Notes: a model not told the origin generated them from the letters alone. A stretch of DNA of 59,842 bases from UBA877 sp035506155 (GCA_035506155.1 DATJPX010000043.1:1-59842); one strand, 5' to 3'; positions 16,346-25,170 are shown, counted from the first letter of the stretch. Numbers and translations are program-made.

Positions 16346-16786
16346 GTGTATAAATCTTATTATCCTAAGGCTGCTGAAATTAACCGCCAATGGGTGCTGG
16401 TCGATGCCAGCGGTGAGACCCTGGGCCGGCTGGCGACCAAGATCGCCGGAATCCTCCTGGGCAAAAACAAGCCCAGCTTCACTCCCGGCGTCGAGATGGG
16501 TGATTTTGTGGTCGTCATCAATGCCCAACAGATCACCGTCACCGGCACGAAGACCCATTCCAAGATGACGGAAAAGGTGTACCACAGCCACTCGGGCTAT
16601 CCCGGCGGTTTGAAGTCGATCAACCTGCGCGACCAACTGTCGACTCACCCGGATCGCGTCATCCGTTCCGCGGTGTGGGGCATGTTGCCGCATAACAAGA
16701 TGGGCCGCCATCTGCTGACTCATCTGCGAGTCTATGGCGGTGCGGAACATCCGCATGCCACCCAGAGCCCACAGACGGTTGCATAA
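16346..16786 (+). CDS. rplM: 50S ribosomal protein L13
   Basis: L13 is an early 50S assembly protein. The 146-residue product shows RQWVLVDASGETLGRLATK, LLGKNKPSFTPGVEMGDFVV and the C-terminal MLPHNKMGRHLLTHLRVYGG signature. The start is GTG at 16346 after a GGAGAG site. rpsI follows 12 bases after the stop, the universal pairing. Confidence 0.97.
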   Translation: MYKSYYPKAAEINRQWVLVDASGETLGRLATKIAGILLGKNKPSFTPGVEMGDFVVVINAQQITVTGTKTHSKMTEKVYHSHSGYPGGLKSINLRDQLSTHPDRVIRSAVWGMLPHNKMGRHLLTHLRVYGGAEHPHATQSPQTVA

Positions 16787-16798
16787 AGGAGCAGGAAT

Positions 16799-17194
16799 AT
16801 GTCTGTTCAGTACTTTGAAGGTGTTGGACGCCGCAAACAGAGCATTGCCCGCGTACGCATCATGAGCGGTTCAGGTCGTTTCATCGTCAATGACAAGGAG
16901 GCTCCGGCCTACTTCAATCGTTTGGGCGATATCGAGGCCATCCTGGCTGTCATGAAGGCCGCCGGCCAGGAACCGAAATCGTATGACATCACGGTCGTCG
17001 TCAATGGCGGCGGCGTGACCGGCCAGACGGACTCCGTTCAGCTCGGCCTCGCCCGCGCCCTTGTCAAGATGAATCCCGAGAATGTCTCGGCAATGCGCAA
17101 GGGCGGCTTCCTGACCCGGGATGCCCGTGTCAAGGAACGCAAGAAGCCCGGTCTGAAGCGCGCCCGCAAGGCCCCGACCTATACCAAGCGCTAG
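16799..17194 (+). CDS. rpsI: 30S ribosomal protein S9
   Basis: The basic S9 tail contacts P-site tRNA. The 131-residue product has YFEGVGRRKQSIARVRI at the start, GGGVTGQTDSVQLGLARAL in the middle, and the tail KKPGLKRARKAPTYTKR ending in the tRNA-contacting Lys-Arg. It closes the ribosomal protein cluster; a long hairpin follows. Confidence 0.97.
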   Translation: MSVQYFEGVGRRKQSIARVRIMSGSGRFIVNDKEAPAYFNRLGDIEAILAVMKAAGQEPKSYDITVVVNGGGVTGQTDSVQLGLARALVKMNPENVSAMRKGGFLTRDARVKERKKPGLKRARKAPTYTKR

Positions 17195-17240
17195 TCCGCA
17201 AGAAAAACGTAAAGAAGAACAACGCAAAATAGATAGTTCC

Positions 17241-17291
17241 GTAAAGTGTAAAACGTATTGCGTGGAACCTACGCTACGTTTTACGCTTTAC
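17241..17291 (+). repeat. Long imperfect hairpin between rpsI and mazG
   Basis: Two 17-base arms, beginning GTAAAGTGTAAAACG at 17241 and ending CGTTTTACGCTTTAC at 17291, pair with a single G-T style mismatch. The 17-base loop contains a further short stem (GCGTGG with CTACGC). No T-run follows, so it may be a weak terminator, an mRNA processing site or a copy of an AT-rich intergenic filler repeat. Structure is seen; role is inferred. Confidence 0.6.
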
Positions 17292-17307
17292 TCTTTAAGG
17301 AGATCTT

Positions 17308-18756
17308 ATGCCTGAAATCACCCTCCTCGGTCTCGGTCCCGGCGATCCAACCAAACTTACCCGTGAGGCGTGGGATACCCTGGGCAAAGCCGGTGAAGTC
17401 TGGCTGCGCACGAAGGAGCATCCCACCGTCGCTGGACTGCCAGTCTCTGTAAAAATCCATTCCTTTGACGAATTGTACGAAAAAGGCGAATCCTTCGAGG
17501 ATGTTTATACGGCCATCGTCGATAAAGTGATCGAGTTGGGCAAGCGGCCGGAAGGGGTGGTGTATGCCGTACCCGGTGACCCGTTTGTGGCGGAGGCGAC
17601 CTGTCCGAAGATCGTCGAGCAGGCCCGGACTCTTGGCCTTGGACTGCGCGTAGTCAATGGCGTCTCCTTCCTGGAGCCGGTTTTTGCGGCTCTTGGATTG
17701 GACGCCTATCCCAGATTGACCCTGGTGGATGCCCTGGAATTGAGCCAGGCGCACATGCCGGCTCTTCCCCCAGATAAGCCCGCCCTCGTCGCCCAGATCT
17801 ATTCGAGGATGGTGGCTGCCGAGGTCAAGATGACCCTCAATGCAGTCTATCCGGATGAGCATCCGGTGAAACTGGTCCATGCAGCGGGGACGAAGGACGA
17901 ATTGGTCGAAAACATCCAGCTCTACGAGATCGACCGGTCGGAGAGGATCGGACTACTGACCGTCCTTTATCTGCCTCCACTCGGAGAAGGAACTTCTTTC
18001 GAGGCCTTCCAGGAGATCATCGCCCACTTGCGCGCCCCGGATGGATGTCCTTGGGACAAGGAACAGACTCACCAGTCTCTCCGCTCCCATCTGCTGGACG
18101 AATCCTATGAGACCCTCGAAGCCATGGACGAGGAGGATCCGGTCAAGATGGCCGAGGAATTTGGGGACCTGCTCCTGCAGATTGTCCTTAACGCCCAGAT
18201 TGCCGGCGAGGAGGGCGAGTTCAGCATGGCGGATGTGATCAAACATGTTTATGACAAGATCATCCGACGCCACCCGCATGTCTTCGGCGATGTCCAGGTG
18301 GAGGGGGTGAAGGGCGTCCTGCAGAATTGGGAAAAACTCAAGGCGGACGAGCGGAAAGCCAACGGTGCGGCGGAGAAAGGGCCGCTGGATGGCATTCCGT
18401 TGGCACTGCCGGCGCTGATCCAGGCCCAGGAATATCAGGACCGGGCAGCCCGGTTAGGGTTCGACTGGCCCAAGGTGGATGGGGTGTTGGAAAAGATCGC
18501 CGAGGAGATCCAGGAGGTCCGGGATGCCGAAAACGATGAAGAACTGGCTGCCGAGATTGGGGATCTCTTCTTCGCCCTGGTCAATCTTGCCCGCTGGAGG
18601 AAAGTGGATGCCGAGTCTGCCCTCCGTGGAACGAATATCCGTTTCAAGAAGCGGTTCGCCCACATCGAAGCAGGCGCCAAGAAGCAAGGCAAAAAGACGT
18701 CCGAGCTGACGCTGGATGAGATGGAAAAGCTCTGGCAGGAAGCTAAAAAGCTGTAG
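17308..18756 (+). CDS. mazG: Tetrapyrrole-methylase domain / MazG nucleotide pyrophosphohydrolase fusion
   Basis: The 482-residue protein fuses an N-terminal SAM-dependent tetrapyrrole methylase-like domain (about 1-220; ITLLGLGPGDPTKLTREA and YAVPGDPFVAEAT) to a MazG hydrolase with two helical repeats (about 225-480). MazG hydrolyses (d)NTPs to monophosphates and pyrophosphate and limits non-canonical nucleotides. The metal-binding pattern appears twice: LLDESYETLEA with EEFGDLL, and AEEIQEVRDA with EIGDLFFAL. The same fusion is known as YabN in Bacillus. AAGGAG precedes ATG 17308. The methylase substrate is not known from sequence. Confidence 0.93.
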   Translation: MPEITLLGLGPGDPTKLTREAWDTLGKAGEVWLRTKEHPTVAGLPVSVKIHSFDELYEKGESFEDVYTAIVDKVIELGKRPEGVVYAVPGDPFVAEATCPKIVEQARTLGLGLRVVNGVSFLEPVFAALGLDAYPRLTLVDALELSQAHMPALPPDKPALVAQIYSRMVAAEVKMTLNAVYPDEHPVKLVHAAGTKDELVENIQLYEIDRSERIGLLTVLYLPPLGEGTSFEAFQEIIAHLRAPDGCPWDKEQTHQSLRSHLLDESYETLEAMDEEDPVKMAEEFGDLLLQIVLNAQIAGEEGEFSMADVIKHVYDKIIRRHPHVFGDVQVEGVKGVLQNWEKLKADERKANGAAEKGPLDGIPLALPALIQAQEYQDRAARLGFDWPKVDGVLEKIAEEIQEVRDAENDEELAAEIGDLFFALVNLARWRKVDAESALRGTNIRFKKRFAHIEAGAKKQGKKTSELTLDEMEKLWQEAKKL

Positions 18757-18767
18757 CAGGGGAATTG

Positions 18768-18803
18768 AAAAGGCCTCCGTCATCATCGACGGGGACCTTT
18801 TTG
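18768..18803. terminator. Bidirectional terminator between convergent genes
   Basis: AAAAGG-CCTCCGTC and GACGGGG-A-CCTTTTT form a stem with a run of A on one side and T on the other, directly after the mazG stop and close to the end of the leftward gene at 18815. It can stop transcription in both directions. Confidence 0.75.
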
Positions 18804-18814
18804 TTTCGACCGGC

Positions 18815-19222
18815 TTATTTGCTGAACAACCAGGCTCTTGCCCATGGTACGGCAGGAAAAACCCGCTGGGGTTTTTGAGGGTCGAATTTGACCAATACGC
18901 TTTGGCCCGGTTCAAGCTGGGTAAGGGATGGAATCTCAACCAGCCAGCAAGTTTTCGTCTCGACCGGAAGTGAGTTGGGGAGGTGTATTTTCAAATCCAG
19001 GTCAACCTTAGCAATCCCACGCGCTTCGGGCGAGATCGTTTCGCTTTTATGAATAACCTCAGCTTTGAGCGGGGCGGAATCCCGTAGCCAGACAGCGCTG
19101 TCGTCGAGGGTTTTCTGTCTCGAGACGACTTTGTCCACCTGTTTGCGGGTAAATCGAAAAATAAAAAAACCGATCAACAGGATGGGGAGGAGCAAAAAGA
19201 CATAAACCGCGATTTGATTCAT
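18815..19222 (-). CDS. Single-pass membrane protein, unrecognised
   Basis: A 135-residue product with one N-terminal membrane helix (about 4-22) followed by the charged RFTRKQVDKVV stretch and a roughly 90-residue beta-rich domain that includes the pattern GIAKVDLDLKIHLPNSLP. I do not recognise the family; the domain resembles short sandwich domains but that is a guess. A GAGGAAAG site precedes ATG. It starts 27 bases after the histidine kinase stop, so the two are likely co-transcribed. Confidence 0.75.
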   Translation of the reverse strand: MNQIAVYVFLLLPILLIGFFIFRFTRKQVDKVVSRQKTLDDSAVWLRDSAPLKAEVIHKSETISPEARGIAKVDLDLKIHLPNSLPVETKTCWLVEIPSLTQLEPGQSVLVKFDPQKPQRVFPAVPWARAWLFSK

Positions 19223-19249
19223 CCTTTCCTCCTTGTGGGCTGATAAAGA

Positions 19250-21223
19250 TCATGTCGATGCGATCGGCAGCCAAACAAAAAAGGTAGTGCCTTTTCCCTC
19301 GATTCCTTCACTCTGGACTTCGATCTTGCCGTTGTGCTGCTGAATGATCTCCTTGGCAATTGAAAGACCAAGTCCGGTTCCGGGGGTGGAAGAGGTCCTC
19401 CCGGCCTTCCCTCGGTAGAAGCGTTCAAACAAATGATCCAGGTCTTCATTGGTGATCCCCAGACCGGTATCGCTGATTGAAAAACCGGCCCAGGATTGGC
19501 CATCCCGTTTTGTGGTAAGCGTCCGAATGGTAATCTTCCCACCGGCAGGGGTGTAGTTCATCGCGTTGGTCAGCAGGACACTTATCACCTGCCCGGTCAT
19601 TTGTTCATCCGCGAAGGCACACGGGAGTGAAAGGGCCTCCTCGAACGCCAGGGACAACTGCCGTTCGTTTGCAAGCTGCAGGCGATCGGTATAATATTCC
19701 TTTGCCAGGCGGTTGAGGTCAAGCGATTCAGGATGGAAGGGCGAATAGCCCTGTTCCAGACGTGAAAAATAGAGCAAGTCCTCGATCAGCCGGGCCAGGC
19801 GGTCGGTTTCGCGTTTGAGATGGCGGATGTACTTTTCCGGATCGTTTGGGTGCTTCTCCAGGAGGTTGTGATAGAGCTTGATACTCGTCAGGGGAGTCCG
19901 CAACTCATGAGAGACGTTGGCGAGGAATTCGTCCTTTAAGTGGCTGAGCGTCGTCAAGTTTTTGTTGGCAGTCTGCAACTCCTGGGTCCGTTCGGCGACG
20001 CGCTTTTCCAGTTCTTTATTCAGTTGGCGGATCTTCGCCTCGACCCGTTTCTTTTCGGACAATTCCCGCTGGAGCTGGCGATACAGCCGCGCATTGCTGA
20101 TGGCATTGGCAAGCTGGTCGGCCATAGCCTGGAAGATGGCGATGTCTTCGTCGCTGAAAGCGGATTCCGATTTGCTCTGTATGCCTAGCGCGCCGATCAC
20201 ATCTCCGCGACTGCTAAGGGGGAGGGCGAGCTCCGATCGTGTTTCAGGCAGGATGGGGTTGTCAAAGCGGACGGCTTCCTTCCCGACATCCAGGGCAATG
20301 CGGGCTTTCTGGCTGGCGATGCACCCGCCGATCATGGAAGTATTTCCTATGCTCAGATGGTGACCTTTTTGCAGCAGAACTTTCCCGGCTTCTCCCGTAC
20401 CGGCGTGCAGGATGGCCCATTCGTTCTTTTCATCCACCAAGTACAAGCTGACGAAATATAATCCAAACCGGCTGCCGACTAGGTCGACGACTTGCTGGCA
20501 AAGTTCATCCGGCTCGAGAATCGTGCTGGCAGCCCGCGAAACCTGGGCGCCGGTGAGCAATTGGCGGGAGCGCTGTTCGAGGATCGATGTATAGCGACCG
20601 AGATCGTCGTTGGCCTGGCGTAATGCCTGATCGGCAAGTTGGATCGAGGCAAGGCTCTTGCTCATGTAGTTTGTGGCGAAATACATGAAAGCGGCAGTGA
20701 TCCACAAAAGGATCGCCATGACGATGAGATCATCGGGCGTAGTTTGACTGCGGAATTGAATCGCGCCTGGAATCAGGCCATGAACTTCACCCCAATAAAT
20801 GATAATGAAACAGATCGTTCCCTGGAAGGCGGCCCAAATCGATCCGTGTTTGCCCTGGAGAAGGCCGCCGATCGCGACGATCATCGGAAAACTCAGCAAG
20901 GTAATATCGTGTATTCCCGCCCCTCTGAAGGCGATATAAGTTGCTGTGGTATTCAGGACGAGCGGGATAAAATGGCAGGCAAAGATGACATTTCCCCTGC
21001 GGGCCAGCAGCAAGAAGGCCAGAAGGAAGAAATCAGCAATCAAAACGCTGATCAAGTCGGGATAATTGCGGCGAATTACGATCGAAGTGACTAGGATGGT
21101 GGAAGCTAAGAGCAATACCAGCACCAGAAAGGTAATTGCCCCCTCTCTGCGTTTCAATTCATCCCGGCTGGCAGGAGGTGGAACGGCGATGCTTCGTAGA
21201 GTTGGCAGAATTTTTCTAAACAC
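19250..21223 (-). CDS. Membrane-bound GAF histidine kinase, orphan
   Basis: A sensor histidine kinase of 657 residues from GTG 21223; an ATG at 21274 would give 674. I prefer GTG 21223 because AAGGAAGG lies just before it, while 21274 has no binding site. Layout: about six membrane helices (30-190), a coiled stretch, a GAF domain (about 225-380), a coiled coil, then HisKA with phospho-acceptor His in SHELRTPLTS (His439), and the ATPase domain with N box LLTNAMNYTP, G1 SDTGLGI, F LFERFYRG and G2 GTGLGLSIAK. No response regulator is adjacent. A good promoter lies upstream on the same strand. Confidence 0.9.
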   Translation of the reverse strand: MFRKILPTLRSIAVPPPASRDELKRREGAITFLVLVLLLASTILVTSIVIRRNYPDLISVLIADFFLLAFLLLARRGNVIFACHFIPLVLNTTATYIAFRGAGIHDITLLSFPMIVAIGGLLQGKHGSIWAAFQGTICFIIIYWGEVHGLIPGAIQFRSQTTPDDLIVMAILLWITAAFMYFATNYMSKSLASIQLADQALRQANDDLGRYTSILEQRSRQLLTGAQVSRAASTILEPDELCQQVVDLVGSRFGLYFVSLYLVDEKNEWAILHAGTGEAGKVLLQKGHHLSIGNTSMIGGCIASQKARIALDVGKEAVRFDNPILPETRSELALPLSSRGDVIGALGIQSKSESAFSDEDIAIFQAMADQLANAISNARLYRQLQRELSEKKRVEAKIRQLNKELEKRVAERTQELQTANKNLTTLSHLKDEFLANVSHELRTPLTSIKLYHNLLEKHPNDPEKYIRHLKRETDRLARLIEDLLYFSRLEQGYSPFHPESLDLNRLAKEYYTDRLQLANERQLSLAFEEALSLPCAFADEQMTGQVISVLLTNAMNYTPAGGKITIRTLTTKRDGQSWAGFSISDTGLGITNEDLDHLFERFYRGKAGRTSSTPGTGLGLSIAKEIIQQHNGKIEVQSEGIEGKGTTFFVWLPIAST

Positions 21224-21295
21224 CACCAGCCTTCCTTTTCTTCTTATCAAGGACGAGGGTGTGCATTTCTGCATGAACTGGACAGGAACAATTTT

Positions 21296-21324
21296 ACTAT
21301 ACTCGATTAAACAAATTGTTTCAA
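21296..21324 (-). promoter_or_regulatory. Putative promoter of the histidine kinase gene
   Basis: Read on the minus strand, TTGAAA (21324-21319) and TATAGT (21301-21296) are spaced by 17 bases. Transcription would start near 21289, giving a leader of about 65 bases to GTG 21223. Confidence 0.65.
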
Positions 21325-21368
21325 CCGAGATTCGGGAAAACTTTAAGGTAAATCCCCCGTCTGTCCTC

Positions 21369-21397
21369 TTGTTTCAACCTAACAATCATGTTAAAAT
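21369..21397 (+). promoter_or_regulatory. Putative promoter of nrdR
   Basis: TTGTTT (21369-21374) and TAAAAT (21392-21397) are separated by exactly 17 bases. The start would be near 21404, just before two palindromes at 21411 and 21440. Confidence 0.55.
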
Positions 21398-21410
21398 AAG
21401 GGAAATAATG

Positions 21411-21455
21411 CCCCAAATACAGGGGATTTTGTTTTATTACCGCCAGATATGGCGG
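21411..21455 (+). promoter_or_regulatory. Tandem palindromes, candidate NrdR boxes
   Basis: CCCCAAATACAGGGG (21411-21425) and CCGCCAGATATGGCGG (21440-21455) are each palindromic with an AT-rich centre, and their centres lie about 29-30 bases apart, near three helical turns. Paired palindromes of about 16 bases with an ATAT-like core are the usual binding form of NrdR. The arms differ from the E. coli consensus, so this is inference from position and geometry. Confidence 0.45.
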
Positions 21456-21488
21456 CTACAAATGTTCTAGGATTGTGGAGTATCAAGG

Positions 21489-21941
21489 ATGCGTTGTCCG
21501 TATTGCCAGAATGACGATTCAAAGGTGATCGACACAACCCATGATAGTCATGGCGGTATCCGCCGAAGGCGGGAGTGCCTAAATTGTGGACAGCGTTTCA
21601 GCAGCTACGAGCGACCGATTTTGGCAACGCCTCTCATTGTTAAGCAAGATGGTACGCGGGAAGAATTCGATCGTGAGAAACTGGAACGTGGAATCCGGAT
21701 TTCCTGCGCAAAACGTCCCGTATCGGCGACAGATATTGAGCGGTTAGTGGGTCAGATCGAGGCCGAATTGCAGCGGTTGGGAAAATCAGAGATTTCCTCC
21801 CGTGTGGTTGGCGATATGGTGATCAAAGGTCTAAAGGAATTGGACCAGATCGCCTACATTCGTTATGCCATTGTTTACCTGCGCCTGGACGATCTGCATG
21901 CCCTTCGTAATGAAATCGATCACCTGTTACTAGAGTCATAA
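21489..21941 (+). CDS. nrdR: Transcriptional repressor NrdR
   Basis: NrdR senses ATP/dATP and represses ribonucleotide reductase genes. The 150-residue product has the N-terminal zinc ribbon (Cys3, Cys6, Cys30, Cys33; starting MRCPYCQNDDSKVIDT) and an ATP-cone from about residue 48 (PLIVKQDGTREEFDREKLER). The gene is directly upstream of nrdJ, and paired palindromes precede it. Length and motifs are standard. Confidence 0.97.
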   Translation: MRCPYCQNDDSKVIDTTHDSHGGIRRRRECLNCGQRFSSYERPILATPLIVKQDGTREEFDREKLERGIRISCAKRPVSATDIERLVGQIEAELQRLGKSEISSRVVGDMVIKGLKELDQIAYIRYAIVYLRLDDLHALRNEIDHLLLES

Positions 21942-22074
21942 AGTTGGCCAGACGTTGAGCATTCTCCGTCCCGATTGTGGAGGAGGCTCTTTTTACGCCT
22001 CTGGAGCCGGTGCGTACTTCCGACCGTTTATCCGTTAGAGCAGATTACATTTAGAAGCCGAGGAGAACTTCAGC

Positions 22075-24783
22075 ATGGAAAATGTCCTGTCAACATCGAA
22101 AAAAGGATTGCTGCCCACCCCGCCGATGCCTTCGGACCTTGCGGGTGTGGAATTGACCGAAAACGCCCGGCAGGTGTTGCTGCGGCGCTATGTCCGCCAC
22201 GGCGAAGAGGGGGAGCCGATCGAAACCGTCGAAGAGATGTTCTGGCGGGTGGCATACCACATTGCCAAGGCGGAAGAGCCGTACGGGATTAACGTAGAGG
22301 CCCGAGCCCGCGAATTTTACGTTTTATTGTCATCCAAGAAGTTTTTCCCAAATTCTCCTACCTTTACAGGTGCCGGCACCCTCCTGGGCCAACTGGCAGC
22401 CTGTTTTGTACTCCCCATCACCGATGACATGGGGCGCGATCCGGCGGGTATTTTCCAGTCCCTGCGGGATGCCGCCCTGATCCAGCAGACCGGCGGCGGG
22501 AACGGCTTCTCGTTTTCGCGCCTGCGCCCAAAGGGAGCGTTGGTCAAATCATCCGCCGGCCAGGCGACCGGTCCGGTGGGATTCTTGCGGGTCTACGACC
22601 ATGCCTTCGGGGAGATCGCCCAGGGTGGGACGCGTCGTGGCGCCAACATGGGTGTCTTGCGCGTCGATCACCCGGATATCGAGGAGTTCGTTGCCTGTAA
22701 AACCAACGAAAACCAGATCACGAATTTCAATATTTCCGTCGGGATTACGGATGCCTTCATGCAGGCGGTCAAGGAGGATGCCGATTGGGAGCTCAAGTTC
22801 CCCGACGTAACCGCTCCGGCTTATCATGGTTTCAGCGGCACGCTGGAACAGGCCGATGCCAAGGGAATCCCGTTACGCACCTACAAAACTGTGCGCGCCC
22901 GGGAGCTTTTCCAGAAGATCGTCGACCAGGCTCACCACAATGGGGAACCGGGGGTCCTGTTCCTGGATGCAGCCAACCGCTCCAACCCTGTCCCGCACCT
23001 CTACCCGCTCGAAGCGACCAACCCATGCGGCGAGCAGTGGCTCGGTCCATATGAGAACTGCTGTCTGGGATCGGTCAACCTGGCTGAACATTGCGGCGCA
23101 GACGGGAAGGTGGACTGGGAGGACCTGCGCCAGAGTGTGGAACTCTCCACCCGTTTCCTGGATGACGTGGTCGATGTGAATGCCTACGTCCCGGCAGTGG
23201 CCCAGTTGAAGGAAGCGGCCCACCGGGCGCGCCGGATCGGGCTTGGGATTATGGGCCTAGGGGACCTGATGTACCACGTCGGCGTCCGATATGGCTCCGC
23301 GGAAGGCCAGGAATTCGGTGCGCAGGTGATGGAATTCGTCCGCTACCATGCCATGCAGACGAGCGTGACCCTGGCGCGTGAGCGCGGCGCCTTCCCGGCC
23401 ATTCACGGCAGCATCTACGATTTCGAAGATTTGCGCTGGACTGCTCCAAAGCCGCTCGCGCCGTTCACCCACGATTGGGATCGTCCGCAGGTCGATTGGG
23501 CCGGGATCGTCGAGGGCATCAAGAAATATGGAATTCGCAATGCAGCCCAGACAACCGTTGCCCCGACGGGGACGATCGCCACGGTCGCCGGTTGTGAAGG
23601 CTACGGCTGCGAACCTGTCTTTGCCCTGGCCTACATCCGCCATGTCAATGACAAGGGCAAGGATCTTCAACTGACCTATGCCAGCCCACGCTTCAACGGG
23701 GCGCTGGAAAAGGCCGGGATCGTCGGGGAAGCCCGCCAAAAGATCGTCGAAGAGGTCATGGAAAACGGAACCTGCCAGACGGTCGACGAGATCCCGGAGG
23801 CTCTCCGCAATGTTTTCGTGGTGGCGAGCGACATCCGCGCCGAAGAACACGTCCACATGCAGGCTTCCCTGCAGGCCTTCGTGGATAATTCCCTGTCCAA
23901 AACGGTCAATTTTCCCGAAGGCGCCACGCCGGAGGATGTTGCCGAAGCCTACATGCTGGCCTGGGAACTCGGTTGCAAGGGGATCACGGTCTACGTAACC
24001 GGCTCCCGCGAGAAGGTGGTGCTCGAGACGAAGGCGACCGCCGAGAAGAAGCAACCCGCGCCAGTGGCCGCGGCAAGCGGCCCGGCCATGCCCTACTGGC
24101 CGTCCGTCACAGGGGATGCCGCCCCTGCCAGCGTTGCGGAATCCGAGATTGCCACCCAGTTGGCTGCCTGGCACGAAACGAAGAAACCGCGTCCCAGGAC
24201 GCTGGTCGGGAGCACCTTCCGGGTGGAGACGCCCCTAGGCAAGGCCTTCATCACCGTCAACGAGAACGGCGGCGGGCATCCCTTCGAGGTTTTCATCAAC
24301 ACGGCCAAGGCCGGTTCCGAAACGGCTGCCGTCTCGGAGGCCATAGGCCGCCTGATCTCCTATGTCCTGCGCCTGGCCTCGCCAATCCCGCCGCGTGAAC
24401 GCCTGGCGGAGGTCGTCCGACAGCTCTCAGGGATTGGGGGAGGGCGTTCCCTGGGCTTCGGCCCGAATCGGGTCCGTTCCCTGCCGGATGCTGTCGGGCA
24501 GGTGCTGGATGAGTACCTGATCGGCAAGACCACGCACCAGGTATCCGACTCGGACGATTCGACGAGCAGCCCGATCCACTTGGGCGACCCTCTGGCGGCC
24601 TCCCTGGATCGATCTGCTCCGGAACCGCTCGCGGTCGCGTCGGACCAATCCCCTCAACCTGAACGGTCTGCCCGCCAGATGGCCCTGAAGACGAGCGACC
24701 TCTGCCCGGAATGCGGGGAAGCCTCCATGGTCAACGAGGAAGGCTGCCGGAAGTGTTATTCCTGCGGATATAGCGAGTGCTAG
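22075..24783 (+). CDS. nrdJ: Adenosylcobalamin-dependent ribonucleotide reductase
   Basis: Class II RNR makes dNTPs from ribonucleotides using a B12-derived radical and does not need oxygen. The 902-residue protein has no N-terminal ATP-cone. The catalytic barrel shows NSPTFTGAG, a redox cysteine in LAACFVLPI, GGGNGFSFSRLRP, the NPCGEQ motif with ENCCLGSVNLAEH, and APTGTIATVAGCEGYGCEP. A TSCPD-type domain follows (about 700-830), and the C-terminus is a four-cysteine ribbon (CPECGEA and CRKCYSCGYSEC). It follows nrdR by 133 bases. I saw no cobalamin riboswitch in that gap. GAGGAG precedes ATG. Confidence 0.96.
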   Translation: MENVLSTSKKGLLPTPPMPSDLAGVELTENARQVLLRRYVRHGEEGEPIETVEEMFWRVAYHIAKAEEPYGINVEARAREFYVLLSSKKFFPNSPTFTGAGTLLGQLAACFVLPITDDMGRDPAGIFQSLRDAALIQQTGGGNGFSFSRLRPKGALVKSSAGQATGPVGFLRVYDHAFGEIAQGGTRRGANMGVLRVDHPDIEEFVACKTNENQITNFNISVGITDAFMQAVKEDADWELKFPDVTAPAYHGFSGTLEQADAKGIPLRTYKTVRARELFQKIVDQAHHNGEPGVLFLDAANRSNPVPHLYPLEATNPCGEQWLGPYENCCLGSVNLAEHCGADGKVDWEDLRQSVELSTRFLDDVVDVNAYVPAVAQLKEAAHRARRIGLGIMGLGDLMYHVGVRYGSAEGQEFGAQVMEFVRYHAMQTSVTLARERGAFPAIHGSIYDFEDLRWTAPKPLAPFTHDWDRPQVDWAGIVEGIKKYGIRNAAQTTVAPTGTIATVAGCEGYGCEPVFALAYIRHVNDKGKDLQLTYASPRFNGALEKAGIVGEARQKIVEEVMENGTCQTVDEIPEALRNVFVVASDIRAEEHVHMQASLQAFVDNSLSKTVNFPEGATPEDVAEAYMLAWELGCKGITVYVTGSREKVVLETKATAEKKQPAPVAAASGPAMPYWPSVTGDAAPASVAESEIATQLAAWHETKKPRPRTLVGSTFRVETPLGKAFITVNENGGGHPFEVFINTAKAGSETAAVSEAIGRLISYVLRLASPIPPRERLAEVVRQLSGIGGGRSLGFGPNRVRSLPDAVGQVLDEYLIGKTTHQVSDSDDSTSSPIHLGDPLAASLDRSAPEPLAVASDQSPQPERSARQMALKTSDLCPECGEASMVNEEGCRKCYSCGYSEC

Positions 24784-24811
24784 GAATAGCCTCCTTCGAA
24801 CATGATCGACG

Positions 24812-24842
24812 ACAAGCGCCCGGCCGGGCGCTTGTTTATTTC
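24812..24842 (+). terminator. Terminator of nrdJ
   Basis: A perfect 24-base palindrome of 12-bp arms (ACAAGCGCCCGG) at 24812-24835 is followed by a short T-rich run. It is the strongest hairpin after the nrdJ stop. Confidence 0.85.
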
Positions 24843-24878
24843 ATAGCCGGAATTCTTCACGGTTTGATCCGGTTCGTC

Positions 24879-24907
24879 TTGACAAAAAGCATACAGCGTT
24901 TGACGAT
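24879..24907 (+). promoter_or_regulatory. Possible promoter upstream of the permease operon
   Basis: A perfect TTGACA at 24879-24884 has a poor -10 (GACGAT) at 17 bases. A second candidate -10, TATGAT, is at 24937-24942 without a clear -35. Either would give a leader of 220-260 bases before the first permease gene. Confidence 0.35.
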
Positions 24908-24982
24908 TTGCTCTTTTCTAGACAGGTCTTTTGCGATATGATGGGGGCTCGTTGGCTATCGAGCGATTCCAGCGGGCGACGG

Positions 24983-25086
24983 CCTGTCCGTTTGGACAGG
25001 AGAATCCACCCCTTTCTGCAAAGGGAAAGCGTCGAACCCAATCGTAGGAACTGTTTGTAAGGTCTATTCCCGATAAGAAAATAGAC
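24983..25086 (+). promoter_or_regulatory. Three consecutive hairpins in the leader of the permease operon
   Basis: CCTGTCC/GGACAGG (24983-25000, GTTT loop), CCCTTT/AAAGGG (25010-25025, CTGC loop) and GTCTATT/AATAGAC (25062-25086) are perfect stems of 6-7 bp lined up in a 387-base stretch without a gene. I could not match this to a known riboswitch. It may be a structured 5' leader; no coding region is apparent in 24784-25170. Confidence 0.4.
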
Positions 25087-25170
25087 GATCTCCAGACCAC
25101 TGTAACAGTCAGGCTTTGTGCGGGGAGGGCAGGGGAATCTACCACACGAAGCCTTTTTAGGAGGCACAGA

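Noticed and set aside
21942..22074. Cobalamin riboswitch upstream of nrdJ
   Set aside because: The gap is only 133 bases and no B12-box (GCCACTG type) is seen.
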